From Glycocaulis profundi (GTDB taxonomy: Bacteria; Pseudomonadota; Alphaproteobacteria; Caulobacterales; Maricaulaceae): 45,651 bases of DNA. Location: the NCBI GenBank assembly GCA_007050995.1, contig VJOU01000022.1, positions 1 to 45,651 on the forward strand. Reading direction: 5' to 3'. Positions 1 through 8,377 of this stretch are shown piece after piece (position 1 is the stretch's first letter; each line of letters begins with the position of its first letter). The notes under the pieces are model-generated. The model saw only the letters and a program-made list of their open reading frames with translations, did not search any database and was not told the DNA's origin. The translations under genes were made by a program, and so were the position numbers.

Positions 1-1
1 G

Positions 2-277
2 GGCTTCACGCTGTCCCAGCCGCTGCGGGTCGAGCGCGGGACGGTGTCCGCGCTGGTGCCGGTGCTGGTGGACGAGGACGACGAGACGATCTTCGAGCGG
101 CGGACGGCATCCCTGAGCCCGTCGGGCCGGGAGATGTCGATCGAGACCGCCTATCGCTGGAGCGTGAACGAGACCACCGCGGCCAGCCTGGCCGCCCGCT
201 TCACCCATGAGCCGGGCCATATCCGCGGCAGCCGCCCCGAGGGACTGGTCTGGGCCGGAATCCGGACGAGCTGGTAG
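2..277 (+). CDS. 3' end of a probable secreted S8-type serine peptidase (partial)
   Basis: Only the last 91 codons lie in the window; the frame is open from base 2 and its start is upstream. The visible part begins GFTLSQPLRVERG and contains LSPSGREMSIETAYRW. This kind of tail, with amphipathic strands and the phrases 'SQPLRVE' and 'LSPSGRE', is one I associate with the C-terminal region of exported subtilisin-like (S8) peptidases in Maricaulis and Caulobacter relatives, where it follows the catalytic domain and forms a beta-rich domain. No catalytic residue is visible here, so the enzyme assignment is inference from the tail alone. Two hairpins follow directly, as expected for the end of a transcription unit facing the minus-strand chemotaxis gene. 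Confidence 0.5.
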   Translation, partial: GFTLSQPLRVERGTVSALVPVLVDEDDETIFERRTASLSPSGREMSIETAYRWSVNETTAASLAARFTHEPGHIRGSRPEGLVWAGIRTSW

Positions 278-286
278 GGACAGAAT

Positions 287-329
287 GCCCCGCCGGAGCC
301 CTTGGCATGGGGTCCGGCTCCGGCGGGGC
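287..329. terminator. GC-rich hairpin between convergent genes
   Basis: A perfect 14-bp inverted repeat: GCCCCGCCGGAGCC (287-300) pairs with GGCTCCGGCGGGGC (316-329) around a 15-base loop. It starts 9 bases after the stop of the first gene. There is no T-tract, so it may act as a factor-assisted terminator or an RNA 3'-end stabiliser for either converging transcript. Confidence 0.55.
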
Positions 330-334
330 GGGGA

Positions 335-359
335 CCGGTCTCCATGGGGAAGAGACCGG
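335..359. terminator. second hairpin in the same convergent intergenic gap
   Basis: CCGGTCTC (335-342) pairs with GAGACCGG (352-359) around a 9-base loop. It lies right after the 287-329 hairpin and 27 bases beyond the stop of the minus-strand chemotaxis gene, so it may serve as that transcript's 3' structure. There is no T-run. Confidence 0.35.
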
Positions 360-386
360 CAGGCCGTGCAGGTGTTCCGAGGAGGG

Positions 387-2081
387 TCAGGCCGCCTGCA
401 CGGCTTTCAGATAACGTTCGATGTCCGCCTTGATGCGCGCGGAGCGCTCGGCGACCTCGCCTGCGGTCGCGGCCACCTGGCTGGCCGCGGCGGACGTTGT
501 GCCCGCGGCCTGCTCCAGCCCGCCCAGCGAGCGGGAGACGGCTTCCGCGCCTTGGGCGGCTTCGGTGACGTTGCGGCTGATCTCGCCGGTCACGGCCACC
601 TGCTCCTCGGCCGAGGACGCGACCGCGGCGGAAATCTCGCTGACCTGATCGACGACCTGCTCGATCCCGCGCACGGCGGCCACCGCGGTCTGGGTGCCAT
701 CCTGGATGGCGCGGATCTGCTCGATCACCGTGGAGGTGGCCTTCTCGGTCTGCTCGGCGAGCTGTTTGACCTCCGCGGCGACCACCGCGAAGCCCTTGCC
801 CGCCTCGCCCGCGCGCGCCGCCTCGATGGTGGCGTTGAGCGCCAGCAGTTTGGTCTGCTCGGTGACCGCGCCGATCAGGCTGGCCACCTCGTCGATGGCT
901 TTGGCGGCCTTCACCAGTCCATCGATGCGGGCCAGCGCCTCGTCCACCTTGGTGGTCGCGTCCGCCGCCACGCCCGAGCTGCGGCCGATCTGGGTGGCGA
1001 CCTCGCGGATCGAGCTCGACAGCTCTTCGGCCGCGCTGGCCACGGTCTGCACGTTGGCCGCGGTCTGGGTGGTGCTGGCCGAGACGGTCTGGGTCTCCGC
1101 CGAGCTTTCCTCGGCGGTGGACGCCATGGACTGGGCGGTGGCCTGAAGCTCCTCGGCGGCCCCGGCGAGGGCGGCGACGGCCTCGTCGATCTCGGTCTCG
1201 AAGCTGGCGGTCAGGGCGGCCACGCGCTCGGCCTCGGCCAGCTTGCGCTCCGATTCCGCGGTCTGGGCGGCGGCCAGATCCCGCGCCTTGATGGACTCCG
1301 CCTTGAACGTCTCCAGCGCGCCGTTGAGCGTGCCGATCTCGTCGCCGCGGTCGGCCTCCTCGATGGCTATGTCCAGCTCGCCCCGGCCAAGCCGGTCGAG
1401 ACGGCCTATGGCCCGCTTGAGCGGCTGGCCGATGCCGTAACGTCCGATCAGGACACTGATCGCGCTGCCTGCCAGGATGCCCAGCAGAGTGCCTGCGATC
1501 AGAAGCGTGCGTGCGGTGTCGGCAGTGCGGTCCGCGTCCGCCGCAGCATGCAGTTCGGCTTCGATTTCATGAGAGGCGAAGCCATCTATCCCGGCTGTGA
1601 GGGCGTCTCCAGCCGGGCGGATCGCGTTGGCGCTCGCAAGCAGATGATCGCGAAGCTCGCCGCGATCGCCCCCTGCGCGGGCGCGAGCGTCCGAGAAGGC
1701 CTGATCGAACGCGGTCTGATACTGCTCATAGGCTGGGCCGATCTGGCGCAGGTATCCCAGAGTTTCGGCATCCGCTTCGGCGTGGAGGCGGTCATAGGCT
1801 TCAGAAAAGCGTTCGCGGGCCTCAACCACGTCCTCCCGTATGGCCCCGGCATTCTGGGGGTTGATCGCGAGGATGTACCAGCTGCGACGCATGTCGCCGA
1901 AGGCATCGCGCATCTGCGAAGCCCGCTGCATGTCCGTGGAGGCGTCGTGTATGCGGTGCGCCGCATCGCGCACCTGACCGATCTCATAAACCGCGAAAGC
2001 TCCGAGGCACGCCATGACCGTAGCCATCGCGGCGACCACAATGAACAGTTTGCCCATGACGGGCAGGTTGGACAGGCGCAT
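387..2081 (-). CDS. methyl-accepting chemotaxis protein
   Basis: A 564-residue transmembrane chemoreceptor. TM1 spans about residues 10-31, followed by a roughly 160-residue periplasmic helical ligand domain of four-helix-bundle type. TM2 spans about 193-213, then a HAMP linker to about 266 and a long cytoplasmic coiled coil. The signalling tip is unmistakable at about 412-440 ([20 protein letters not shown] followed by [18 protein letters not shown]), the region that contacts CheA and CheW. The protein ends RYLKAVQAA with no CheR/CheB-binding pentapeptide, so adaptation would depend on other receptors or on direct methylation. The ligand cannot be inferred. The gene stands alone, with no che genes nearby. 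The chosen ATG is preceded by a purine-rich GGGGG tract. Confidence 0.93.
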   Translation of the reverse strand: MRLSNLPVMGKLFIVVAAMATVMACLGAFAVYEIGQVRDAAHRIHDASTDMQRASQMRDAFGDMRRSWYILAINPQNAGAIREDVVEARERFSEAYDRLHAEADAETLGYLRQIGPAYEQYQTAFDQAFSDARARAGGDRGELRDHLLASANAIRPAGDALTAGIDGFASHEIEAELHAAADADRTADTARTLLIAGTLLGILAGSAISVLIGRYGIGQPLKRAIGRLDRLGRGELDIAIEEADRGDEIGTLNGALETFKAESIKARDLAAAQTAESERKLAEAERVAALTASFETEIDEAVAALAGAAEELQATAQSMASTAEESSAETQTVSASTTQTAANVQTVASAAEELSSSIREVATQIGRSSGVAADATTKVDEALARIDGLVKAAKAIDEVASLIGAVTEQTKLLALNATIEAARAGEAGKGFAVVAAEVKQLAEQTEKATSTVIEQIRAIQDGTQTAVAAVRGIEQVVDQVSEISAAVASSAEEQVAVTGEISRNVTEAAQGAEAVSRSLGGLEQAAGTTSAAASQVAATAGEVAERSARIKADIERYLKAVQAA

Positions 2082-2261
2082 TGAAAACCCCCAGGTGAAG
2101 CGCTTATGCGATCCATCCTGAAGACGCGGCGCGTTAAGGGAGAATGAAGATTACGGGTCGTCATGCTGCGGCTGCGAAGAGCCCGGAATGACTCATTTTG
2201 GCACAAGTTCTTGGACCTGAAACCGAATTCGCAGGCGGGGCGACTTTTCGGCCAGCTGCAC

Positions 2262-2279
2262 ATGCGACGATGGTCGCAT
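2262..2279. repeat. ATGCGAC-N4-GTCGCAT inverted repeat
   Basis: Seven-base arms, ATGCGAC (2262-2268) and GTCGCAT (2273-2279), flank GATG. The repeat lies in the gap between the rplI terminator and the chemotaxis gene, about 180 bases upstream of the latter's start. It could be a regulator site or a small hairpin. A related dyad with the same TGCGAC/GTCGCA arms but a 3-base spacer occurs at 44149-44163. Confidence 0.3.
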
Positions 2280-2294
2280 TGAGATATGCACAAA

Positions 2295-2320
2295 AAAACG
2301 GCCCCCGAGGGGGCCGTTTT
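2295..2320 (-). terminator. intrinsic terminator of the rpsF-rpsR-rplI operon
   Basis: An 11-bp perfect stem, AAAACGGCCCC (2295-2305) with GGGGCCGTTTT (2310-2320), closes a 4-base loop. Read on the minus strand, the stem is followed by an uninterrupted U-run (the A-tract at 2292-2298). It lies 24 bases beyond the rplI stop codon. Confidence 0.9.
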
Positions 2321-2344
2321 CAAACGCGATAGGGATTGGCCAGC

Positions 2345-2986
2345 TTACGCCTTGGCTTCGTCCTCGTCCGATTCCGCTTCGTCAGCGGCGTCCGCGACGT
2401 CGCCGCGCTCTTCAGCGAGAGCGGCTTCGCCGTCTGCGGAGTTCTCGAAGAGCTGGGCGGCCTGGGCTTCGGCCAGGGCGCGGTCTTCTTCGGCGGCCGA
2501 GGCGATGACGTCCTCGCCTTTGGCCTGACGCTCGGCCTCTTCGGGCGTGCGCGCGATATTGATGGTCACGGTCACGTCCACTTCGGGGTGGAGCACCAGA
2601 CGCACCTCATGCAGGCCCAGGGTCTTGATGGCGACGTGCAGGTCGACCATGCCGCGGGTGACGGTGAAGTTCTCGTCAGAGGCCGCCTCGGCGATGTCGC
2701 GGGTGCTGACCGAGCCGTAAAGCTGGCCGGACTCGGACGCCTGACGGATGAGCGTGAAGCTCGCCCCGTCCAGGTGCTCGCCTTCCTTGCGGGCGGCGGC
2801 GGCGCGTTCGGCGTTGCGCTTTTCGAGGATTTCACGCTCGCGTTCGAAGCGGGCGAGATTGGCCTCGGTGGCGCGCAGCGCCTTCTCCTGCGGCAGCAGG
2901 TAGTTGCGGGCGAAGCCCGGCTTCACGGTGACGACGTCGCCGATCGAGCCCAGCTTCTCCACGCGTTCGAGAAGAACGACTTTCAT
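2345..2986 (-). CDS. rplI: 50S ribosomal protein L9
   Basis: L9 binds 23S rRNA domain V near the L1 stalk and helps maintain reading frame. The protein starts [19 protein letters not shown] and continues with the N-domain signature [16 protein letters not shown], followed by the long central helix and the C-terminal rRNA-binding domain to about residue 150. The product is 213 residues against about 150 in most bacteria. The extra ~60 residues are very acidic and Ala-rich, ending [13 protein letters not shown], a known style of extension in alphaproteobacteria. The start follows an AAGGAG ribosome-binding site at 2994-2999, which rules out the longer upstream reading. It is the last gene of the rpsF-rpsR-rplI operon, 14 bases after rpsR. 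Confidence 0.97.
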   Translation of the reverse strand: MKVVLLERVEKLGSIGDVVTVKPGFARNYLLPQEKALRATEANLARFEREREILEKRNAERAAAARKEGEHLDGASFTLIRQASESGQLYGSVSTRDIAEAASDENFTVTRGMVDLHVAIKTLGLHEVRLVLHPEVDVTVTINIARTPEEAERQAKGEDVIASAAEEDRALAEAQAAQLFENSADGEAALAEERGDVADAADEAESDEDEAKA

Positions 2987-3000
2987 GATGGGGCTCCTTG

Positions 3001-3252
3001 CTACTCGACCGCGTAGGGCAGCAGGCCCATGTAGCGGGCGCGCTTGATGGCCGCGGCCAGCTCGCGCTGCTTCTTGGCGGAGACCGCCGTGATGCGGGAC
3101 GGCACGATCTTGCCGCGCTCGGACAGGTAGCGCTGCAGGAGCTTGATGTCCTTGTAGTCGATCGCCGGAGCGTCGGCGCCCGAGAACGGGCACACCTTGC
3201 GGCGGCGGACGAAAGGCCGGCGGGCCGGCTGGGAGGAAATGGTGTCAGCCAT
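3001..3252 (-). CDS. rpsR: 30S ribosomal protein S18
   Basis: An 83-residue small-subunit protein that pairs with S6 on the central domain of 16S rRNA. It shows the S18 hallmarks: a basic N-terminus (RRPFVRRRK), the CPFSG turn, [17 protein letters not shown] and the C-terminal RNA-binding run [21 protein letters not shown]. Length is typical for the family. It is preceded by an AGGAGA ribosome-binding site at 3260-3265 and lies between rpsF and rplI, the classic gene order. Confidence 0.98.
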   Translation of the reverse strand: MADTISSQPARRPFVRRRKVCPFSGADAPAIDYKDIKLLQRYLSERGKIVPSRITAVSAKKQRELAAAIKRARYMGLLPYAVE

Positions 3253-3270
3253 GTCGGTGTCTCCTGATCT

Positions 3271-3621
3271 CTACCGGCGCTCGCGGCGCTTGCGGTCGTC
3301 GCCCTTGCGCAGCACGGCGCTGGGCTCCTCGCTGAGCTCCTCGATGCGGACCGTCATGTAACGGATCACGTCGTCGGAGTAGCGCTGGCGCTGGTCGATG
3401 GCCTCGAGGACCTCCGGGCCGGCGCTCATGTCGATCAGGCCGTAATGGCCTTTCCGGTTTTTCTTGATGCGGTAGGCGAGGGTGCGCAGACCCCAATACT
3501 CGGTCTTGCCGACCGTGCCGCCCTTTTCCTCGACCAGGCCCTTGAGCTCTTCGAGGAGGGATTCGACTTGCGCCGGAGACACGTCCGGACGCGCGACGAA
3601 CACGTGTTCGTAATTGGCCAT
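3271..3621 (-). CDS. rpsF: 30S ribosomal protein S6
   Basis: S6 (116 residues) forms a heterodimer with S18 on the 30S platform. The start MANYEHVFVARPDVSPAQVE and the conserved KTEYWGLRTLAYRIKKNRKGHY block are typical of S6. The C-terminus is a short basic tail (KGDDRKRRERR) rather than the acidic Glu-rich tail of E. coli, so it is unlikely to be modified by RimK. The frame stays open upstream, but homology begins at this ATG and a GAAGGGA-like ribosome-binding site precedes it. It is the first gene of the operon. The ~125-base upstream leader has hairpins that could carry an S6:S18 autoregulatory element. Confidence 0.97.
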   Translation of the reverse strand: MANYEHVFVARPDVSPAQVESLLEELKGLVEEKGGTVGKTEYWGLRTLAYRIKKNRKGHYGLIDMSAGPEVLEAIDQRQRYSDDVIRYMTVRIEELSEEPSAVLRKGDDRKRRERR

Positions 3622-3651
3622 TTCTGGTCCCTTCTGCTTTGGCGGCGGCGC

Positions 3652-3677
3652 GGGAAGGCCGAAGGGCCGGACCTCCC
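3652..3677 (-). promoter_or_regulatory. candidate rpsF leader hairpin
   Basis: On the minus strand the 5' leader of rpsF folds into a hairpin: a GGGAG/UUCCC lower stem, an internal bulge with UCC next to a G, and a GGCC/GGCC upper stem with a CUUC loop, ending about 30 bases before the start codon. S6:S18 leader elements in many bacteria also present a bulged CCG that the protein pair binds. The resemblance is by eye only, and pairing has not been tested against a covariance model. Confidence 0.3.
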
Positions 3678-3752
3678 GCGATGGCTCCAGAGGACGAGAC
3701 GGCATCCGCCGTCTTTGACCGTCCGCCGGACCGCAGCCCGTGGAAAGCGCGG

Positions 3753-3781
3753 GACATACAGCACATGCCCTGCGCGGGCAA
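3753..3781 (-). promoter_or_regulatory. possible rpsF promoter
   Basis: On the minus strand, TTGCCC (complement of 3776-3781) and TATGTC (complement of 3753-3758) are separated by 17 bases, which would give a leader of about 125 nt for rpsF. The -35 is a fair match and the -10 only a moderate one. Confidence 0.35.
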
Positions 3782-3880
3782 GCGGAGAGGGCCGCTGGAG
3801 GGGGCGAGCCTTGCCTTGCCCCCGCTGCCCGGTCTATCGACCTTGGGCAAAGGACATCACGCAAGGGAGGACGCCGGAGC

Positions 3881-4831
3881 ATGGCGCTTGCATTCACCTT
3901 TCCCGGACAGGGCAGCCAGGCGGTCGGCATGGGCCGCGAGCTGGCCGAGACCTTCGCCTCCAGCCGGGCCGTGTTCGAGGCGGTCGACGCCGCGCTGGGC
4001 GAACAGCTGTCGGACGTGATGTGGGAGGGGCCGATCGAGACCCTGACCCTGACCCACAACGCCCAGCCTGCGCTTATGGCGCACTCGCTGGCGGTGATGG
4101 CCGCGCTCAAATCCGAATTCGGGATCGACGTGACGGCGGCGAAGTTCGTCGCGGGTCATTCGCTGGGCGAGTATTCGGCGCTGGCCGCGGCGGGCGCGAT
4201 CTCGCTCGATGACGCCGCGCGCCTGCTGCGCCTGCGCGGGCAGGCCATGCAGAAGGCCGTGCCGGTGGGCGAGGGCGCCATGGCCGCGCTGCTGGGCGCG
4301 GACGACACGCTGGCCATGAAGGCCGTCGAGGCGGGCTCGAAAGCCGGGGTGGTGGAATTCGCCAACGACAACGCGCCGGGACAGATCGTGATCTCGGGCC
4401 AGAAGGCGGCGGTGGAAGCCGCGGTCGAGGCCGCCAAGGCCGAGGGCCTCAAGCGCGCCATGCTGCTGCCGGTCTCCGCGCCCTTCCACTGCTCGCTCAT
4501 GAAGCCCGCCGCCGAGGCGATGGCCGAGGCGCTCAAAGGCGCGCGCATCGAGGCTCCGGCCGTGCCTGTGGTCACCAACGTCACCGCGAACGCCCAGACC
4601 GACCCCGAAACCATCCGCGCCCAGCTCGTCGAGCAGGTCACCGGCCGGGTCCGCTGGCGCGAAAGCGTGCTGTGGATGGCGCAGCAGGGGATCACCCGCT
4701 TCGCCGAGGCCGGGTCGGGCAAGGCCCTGACCGGCATGCTCAAGCGCACTACCGAGGACGCCACCGGCGTCGCGCTCAACACCCCGAAGGACCTCGAGGC
4801 CTTCGCCGCTGAACTCAAGGGAGAGGCCTGA
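3881..4831 (+). CDS. fabD: malonyl-CoA:ACP transacylase
   Basis: FabD loads malonyl groups from CoA onto acyl carrier protein, supplying the elongation substrate of type II fatty-acid synthesis. The protein (316 residues, normal length) opens with FTFPGQGSQAVGMG. The nucleophile is in GHSLGEYSA (Ser94) and the catalytic His is in the PFHCSLM segment (His203). The start is fixed by homology at MALAFTFPGQ and by a GGGAGG ribosome-binding site at 3865-3870, although the frame is open further upstream. Its stop overlaps the fabG start by one base (TGATG), implying translational coupling. It heads the fabD-fabG-acpP-fabF block. Confidence 0.97.
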   Translation: MALAFTFPGQGSQAVGMGRELAETFASSRAVFEAVDAALGEQLSDVMWEGPIETLTLTHNAQPALMAHSLAVMAALKSEFGIDVTAAKFVAGHSLGEYSALAAAGAISLDDAARLLRLRGQAMQKAVPVGEGAMAALLGADDTLAMKAVEAGSKAGVVEFANDNAPGQIVISGQKAAVEAAVEAAKAEGLKRAMLLPVSAPFHCSLMKPAAEAMAEALKGARIEAPAVPVVTNVTANAQTDPETIRAQLVEQVTGRVRWRESVLWMAQQGITRFAEAGSGKALTGMLKRTTEDATGVALNTPKDLEAFAAELKGEA

Positions 4832-5568
4832 TGTTCGACCTCACTGGAAAAAAGGCCCTCGTCACCGGCGCGACCGGCGGGCTGGGCGGCGAGATCGCCC
4901 GGGCTCTGCATGCCCAGGGCGCCCATGTCGCCATCTCCGGCACACGCCGGGAAAAGCTCGAAGGCCTCGCCGCCGAGCTGGGCGAGCGGGTCTCGGTCAC
5001 GCCGTGCGACCTGTCGGACGCCGCTTCGGTCGACGTGCTGCCCAAGGACGCCTCCGAGGCGATGGGCGGGCTGGACATTCTGGTCTCGAACGCGGGCGTG
5101 ACACGCGACCAGCTGCTCATGCGCATGAAGGACGAGGACTGGGAAACCGTCATCAAGGTCAATCTCGAAGCCCATTACCGCCTGTGCAAGGCGGCGATGC
5201 GCGGCATGATGAAGGCGCGCTGGGGCCGGATCGTGGGGATCACCTCCATCGTGGGCGTGACCGGCAATCCGGGCCAGACCAACTACGCCGCCTCCAAGGC
5301 GGGCATGATCGGCTTCACCAAGGCGCTCGCCCAGGAAGTCGCCAGCCGCGGCGTGACGGCCAACTGCGTGGCGCCGGGCTTCATCGCCTCGCCCATGACC
5401 GACGCGCTCAACGACGAGCAGCGCGCGGCCATCCTGAACAAGATTCCCGCAGGCGATCTGGGCTCGGGCAGGGACATCGCCGCGGCGGTGGTCTATCTGG
5501 CCAGCGAGGAAGCGGGATATGTGACAGGCCAGACGTTGCACGTGAACGGCGGCATGGCCATGATCTGA
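4831..5568 (+). CDS. fabG: 3-oxoacyl-ACP reductase
   Basis: An NADPH-dependent reductase of the beta-keto group in the elongation cycle and a classical short-chain dehydrogenase. The 245-residue chain has the cofactor motif TGATGGLG (13-20), the NAG motif (87-89) and the catalytic Ser139, Tyr152 and Lys156 (NYAASKAG). It ends with the usual FabG phrase [17 protein letters not shown]. The start overlaps the fabD stop by one base. Given its place between fabD and acpP this is the primary FabG and not one of the many paralogous SDRs. Confidence 0.97.
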   Translation: MFDLTGKKALVTGATGGLGGEIARALHAQGAHVAISGTRREKLEGLAAELGERVSVTPCDLSDAASVDVLPKDASEAMGGLDILVSNAGVTRDQLLMRMKDEDWETVIKVNLEAHYRLCKAAMRGMMKARWGRIVGITSIVGVTGNPGQTNYAASKAGMIGFTKALAQEVASRGVTANCVAPGFIASPMTDALNDEQRAAILNKIPAGDLGSGRDIAAAVVYLASEEAGYVTGQTLHVNGGMAMI

Positions 5569-5764
5569 CCCGGACGGGATTCGGCCTGAGGCTCGCCGCA
5601 GGCTCTTCCCGTGCGCACCCCGGCTGCTGGCGCTCCTGAAAAAGGCGTGTTATCAGCCGCAACCCCTCGGGGGAGACGGGCCTCAACGGCCTCGCCCGCC
5701 CCCGCATCCCTGGAAGCGGCGACTTTGCTGGGGCCGCGATTTAATTGAGACAAAAGGGTCCGAT

Positions 5765-6001
5765 ATGTCCGACGTTTTTGACCGCGTGAAAAAGATTGTC
5801 GTCGAGCACCTCGACGTCGAAGAAGACAAGGTCGTCGAAAAGGCCTCCTTCATCGACGATCTGGGCGCCGACTCCCTCGACAATGTCGAGCTGGTCATGG
5901 CCTTTGAAGAAGAGTTCGACATCGAGATCCCCGATGACGCCGCCGAGCACATTCAGACCGTCGGCGACGCGGTGAAGTTCATCTCCGAGAAAACCGCGTA
6001 A
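5765..6001 (+). CDS. acpP: acyl carrier protein
   Basis: A 78-residue acidic four-helix carrier of growing acyl chains. The phosphopantetheine site is Ser37 in [12 protein letters not shown]; most AcpP proteins have Thr where this one has Asn39-Asn40-like polarity after DSLD (DSLDN rather than DSLDT). The length, acidity and the pattern IDDLGADSL are diagnostic. It sits 196 bases after fabG, the longest gap in the cluster, which leaves room for its own promoter, in keeping with the high expression of ACP. No confident -35/-10 pair was found in that gap, and the ribosome-binding site is weak. Confidence 0.98.
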   Translation: MSDVFDRVKKIVVEHLDVEEDKVVEKASFIDDLGADSLDNVELVMAFEEEFDIEIPDDAAEHIQTVGDAVKFISEKTA

Positions 6002-6012
6002 GCGGGCTCCTC

Positions 6013-7302
6013 ATGTCGAAGCGTCGCGTCGTCGTCACCGGGCTCGGGCTCGTCACGCCGCTCGGGTGCGGGGTTGAAACCGTGTGGTCGCGGCTGGTCC
6101 AGGGCCAGTCGGGACTCGCCCGCATCGAGCATTTCGAGACCGAGGATCTGGCCTGCCGCATCGGCGGGATCGTTCCGCGTGTCGACGGCCGCAACGGCGG
6201 CGGACCGGACGTGGAGGGATCGCTCGATCCCGACGCGGTCCTGCCCGCCCGTGAAGCCAAGCGCATCGACGACTTCATCCTGTACGGGATGGCGGCCGCC
6301 GACGAGGCGATCGCCCATTCCGGCCTCCCGCTGGAAACCGAAGAAGACAAGGTGCGCTCCGGCGTGCTGATCGGATCGGGCATCGGCGGGCTGCAGACCA
6401 TCTACGACGCGTCGATCACCCTGCACGAGCGGGGGCCGCGCAAGCTCTCCCCCTTCGTGATCCCGGCCATGCTGATCAACCTCGCCTCGGGCCAGGTCTC
6501 GATCCGGCACGGTCTGAAGGGGCCGAACCATTCGGTCGTCACCGCCTGCTCCACCGGCGCGCACGCCATCGGCGACGCGGCCCGGCTGATCGCCTATGGC
6601 GACGCGGACGCGATGGTGACCGGCGGGGCGGAAAGCGCGATCACGCGGCTGGGCTATGCCGGCTTCGCGGCCGCGCGCGCCCTGTCCACCGGCTTCAACG
6701 ACAACCCCGTCGCCGCCTCCCGCCCCTATGACAAGGACCGGGACGGCTTCGTGATGGGCGAGGGCGCCGGTGTCGTGGTGCTTGAAGAATACGAGCGGGC
6801 CAAGGCCCGCGGCGCGACCATCTACGCCGAAGTGGTCGGCTACGGCCTGTCGGGCGACGCCTATCACATCACCGCTCCGGCCGAGGACGGCGATGGCGGC
6901 TACCGCGCCATGCAGGCCGCGCTGAAGTCCGCGGGCATGACCGGCGCGGACATCGACTACGTGAACGCGCACGGCACCTCCACGCCCAAGGGCGACGAGC
7001 TGGAGCTCAAGGCCGTCGAACGCCTCTTTGGCGACGGCGCCAGCGATCTGGTGATGAGCTCGACCAAGTCCTCCGTGGGCCACCTTCTGGGGGCTGCGGG
7101 CGCGGTGGAGGCGATCTTCTCCATCCTCGCCATGCGCGACGGCGTCTGCCCGCCCACGCTCAACCTGGACAATCCCTCGGTGGAGACGGCCATCAATCTC
7201 GCCCCCCACAAGGCGGTGAAGAAGGACATCGAGGCCGTGCTGTCGAACTCCTTCGGCTTCGGCGGCACCAACGCCTCGGTGATCTTCCGGGCCGCCAGCT
7301 AG
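6013..7302 (+). CDS. fabF: 3-oxoacyl-ACP synthase II
   Basis: A condensing enzyme (KAS II) that extends acyl-ACP with malonyl-ACP. The 429-residue protein has the thiolase fold with the Cys-His-His triad: Cys179 in VTACSTGAHA, His320 in NAHGTSTPKGD and His357 in KSSVGHLLGAAG, with Lys352 nearby. The N-terminus RRVVVTGLGLVTPLG and the C-terminus SNSFGFGGTNAS are typical. A short insert at about residues 56-78 (rich in Gly and Asp) is within the alphaproteobacterial range. It starts 11 bases after acpP and belongs to the same block. Confidence 0.97.
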   Translation: MSKRRVVVTGLGLVTPLGCGVETVWSRLVQGQSGLARIEHFETEDLACRIGGIVPRVDGRNGGGPDVEGSLDPDAVLPAREAKRIDDFILYGMAAADEAIAHSGLPLETEEDKVRSGVLIGSGIGGLQTIYDASITLHERGPRKLSPFVIPAMLINLASGQVSIRHGLKGPNHSVVTACSTGAHAIGDAARLIAYGDADAMVTGGAESAITRLGYAGFAAARALSTGFNDNPVAASRPYDKDRDGFVMGEGAGVVVLEEYERAKARGATIYAEVVGYGLSGDAYHITAPAEDGDGGYRAMQAALKSAGMTGADIDYVNAHGTSTPKGDELELKAVERLFGDGASDLVMSSTKSSVGHLLGAAGAVEAIFSILAMRDGVCPPTLNLDNPSVETAINLAPHKAVKKDIEAVLSNSFGFGGTNASVIFRAAS

Positions 7303-7312
7303 GGGCTTCCCC

Positions 7313-8377
7313 ATGAGCGACGAGCGCGCCGAGACGGGCGGGACCGGCAAGCCCCGGCTCGGCCTCGTCCGCATCCTGGTCATCACCCTCATGCTCGTGT
7401 TCGGGCTCGCCATCGCCGCGGCGGGCGCCGCCATCGGCGGCTATGCCTGGGTGGGCTGGCAGTTCACCCGGCCCGGCCCGGTCGCGGACGACACCACCGT
7501 GCTCATCCCCCGCGGCTCCGGTCTGGGAGCCATCGCCCGCCAGCTCGAGACCGAGGGCCTGATCCGCGACGAGCGGGTGTTCCGGCTCCGCATCCGTCTG
7601 GACGACAGCGCCGCGCCGGTGCGCGCGGGCGAGTACGCCGTGCCCGCCGAAGCCTCGATGGCGCAGATCTATGACATCCTGCGCTATGGCGAGACCATCC
7701 AGCACCCCGTGCGCGTGCCCGAGGGCCTGACCACCGCGATGGTGGTGCGAATCCTCGAGGCCCATCCCATGCTGGACGGCGAGCTCACCGACATTCCCGG
7801 CGAGGGCGAGATCCTGCCCGAGACCTATCTGGTCGACCGCGGCACCTCGCGTCAGGAAGTGCTGGACCGGCTGCGCGAGGGCCAGCGGCGGCTGCTCGAA
7901 AGGCTGTGGGCGGAGCGTCAGGAGGGCCTGCCCTTCGAGACGGTGGAGGAGGCGATCATCCTCGCCTCCATCGTGGAGAAGGAGACCGGGGTGGGCGACG
8001 AGCGCCCGCTGGTCGCTTCGGTGTTCGTCAACCGCCTGCGGCGCGGGATGCGGCTGCAGTCCGACCCCACCATCATCTATGGCGTCACCGGGGGCGAGCC
8101 GCTGGGCCGGGGCATCCGCCGGTCCGAGCTGGATGACGAGACCAACCCCTACAACACCTATTTCATCACCGGCCTGACGCCCGGCCCCATCGCCAATCCG
8201 GGGCGCGCCTCGATCGAGGCGGTGCTGGATCCGCCAGAAACGGACTATCTGTACTTCGTGGCCGACGGCACGGGCGGGCACGCCTTCGCCCGGACGCTGG
8301 CCGAGCACAACCGCAATGTCGCCAACTGGCGGCGGATCGAACGCGAACGCGCCGCCGCGCGTCAGGAGCAGAACTGA
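7313..8377 (+). CDS. mltG: endolytic murein transglycosylase MltG
   Basis: MltG cleaves nascent glycan strands at the inner membrane and so sets their length. The 354-residue protein has a cytoplasmic N-terminal segment, one membrane helix at about residues 19-46, a LysM-like region (VLIPRGSGLGAIARQLE) and the YceG catalytic domain. The catalytic Glu is Glu222 in ILASIVEKETG, followed by the family motifs ERPLVASVFVNRL and LQSDPTIIYG and by NPYNTYFITGLTPGPIANPG. It starts 10 bases after fabF. Its stop overlaps the start of the yicC-family gene by one base (TGATG). The fabF-mltG-yicC-gmk order is common in alphaproteobacteria. Confidence 0.95.
   Translation: MSDERAETGGTGKPRLGLVRILVITLMLVFGLAIAAAGAAIGGYAWVGWQFTRPGPVADDTTVLIPRGSGLGAIARQLETEGLIRDERVFRLRIRLDDSAAPVRAGEYAVPAEASMAQIYDILRYGETIQHPVRVPEGLTTAMVVRILEAHPMLDGELTDIPGEGEILPETYLVDRGTSRQEVLDRLREGQRRLLERLWAERQEGLPFETVEEAIILASIVEKETGVGDERPLVASVFVNRLRRGMRLQSDPTIIYGVTGGEPLGRGIRRSELDDETNPYNTYFITGLTPGPIANPGRASIEAVLDPPETDYLYFVADGTGGHAFARTLAEHNRNVANWRRIERERAAARQEQN

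Noticed and set aside
2199-2216. A sigma-54-like TGGCAC...TTGG element on the plus strand
   Set aside because: The two halves are one base too far apart, the second reads TTGG instead of TTGC, and no plus-strand gene follows.
1586-2323. A 245-codon minus-strand frame running upstream of and into the chemoreceptor
   Set aside because: It overlaps the N-terminal part of the chemoreceptor out of frame, begins inside the rplI terminator hairpin and has no homology that I can recognise.
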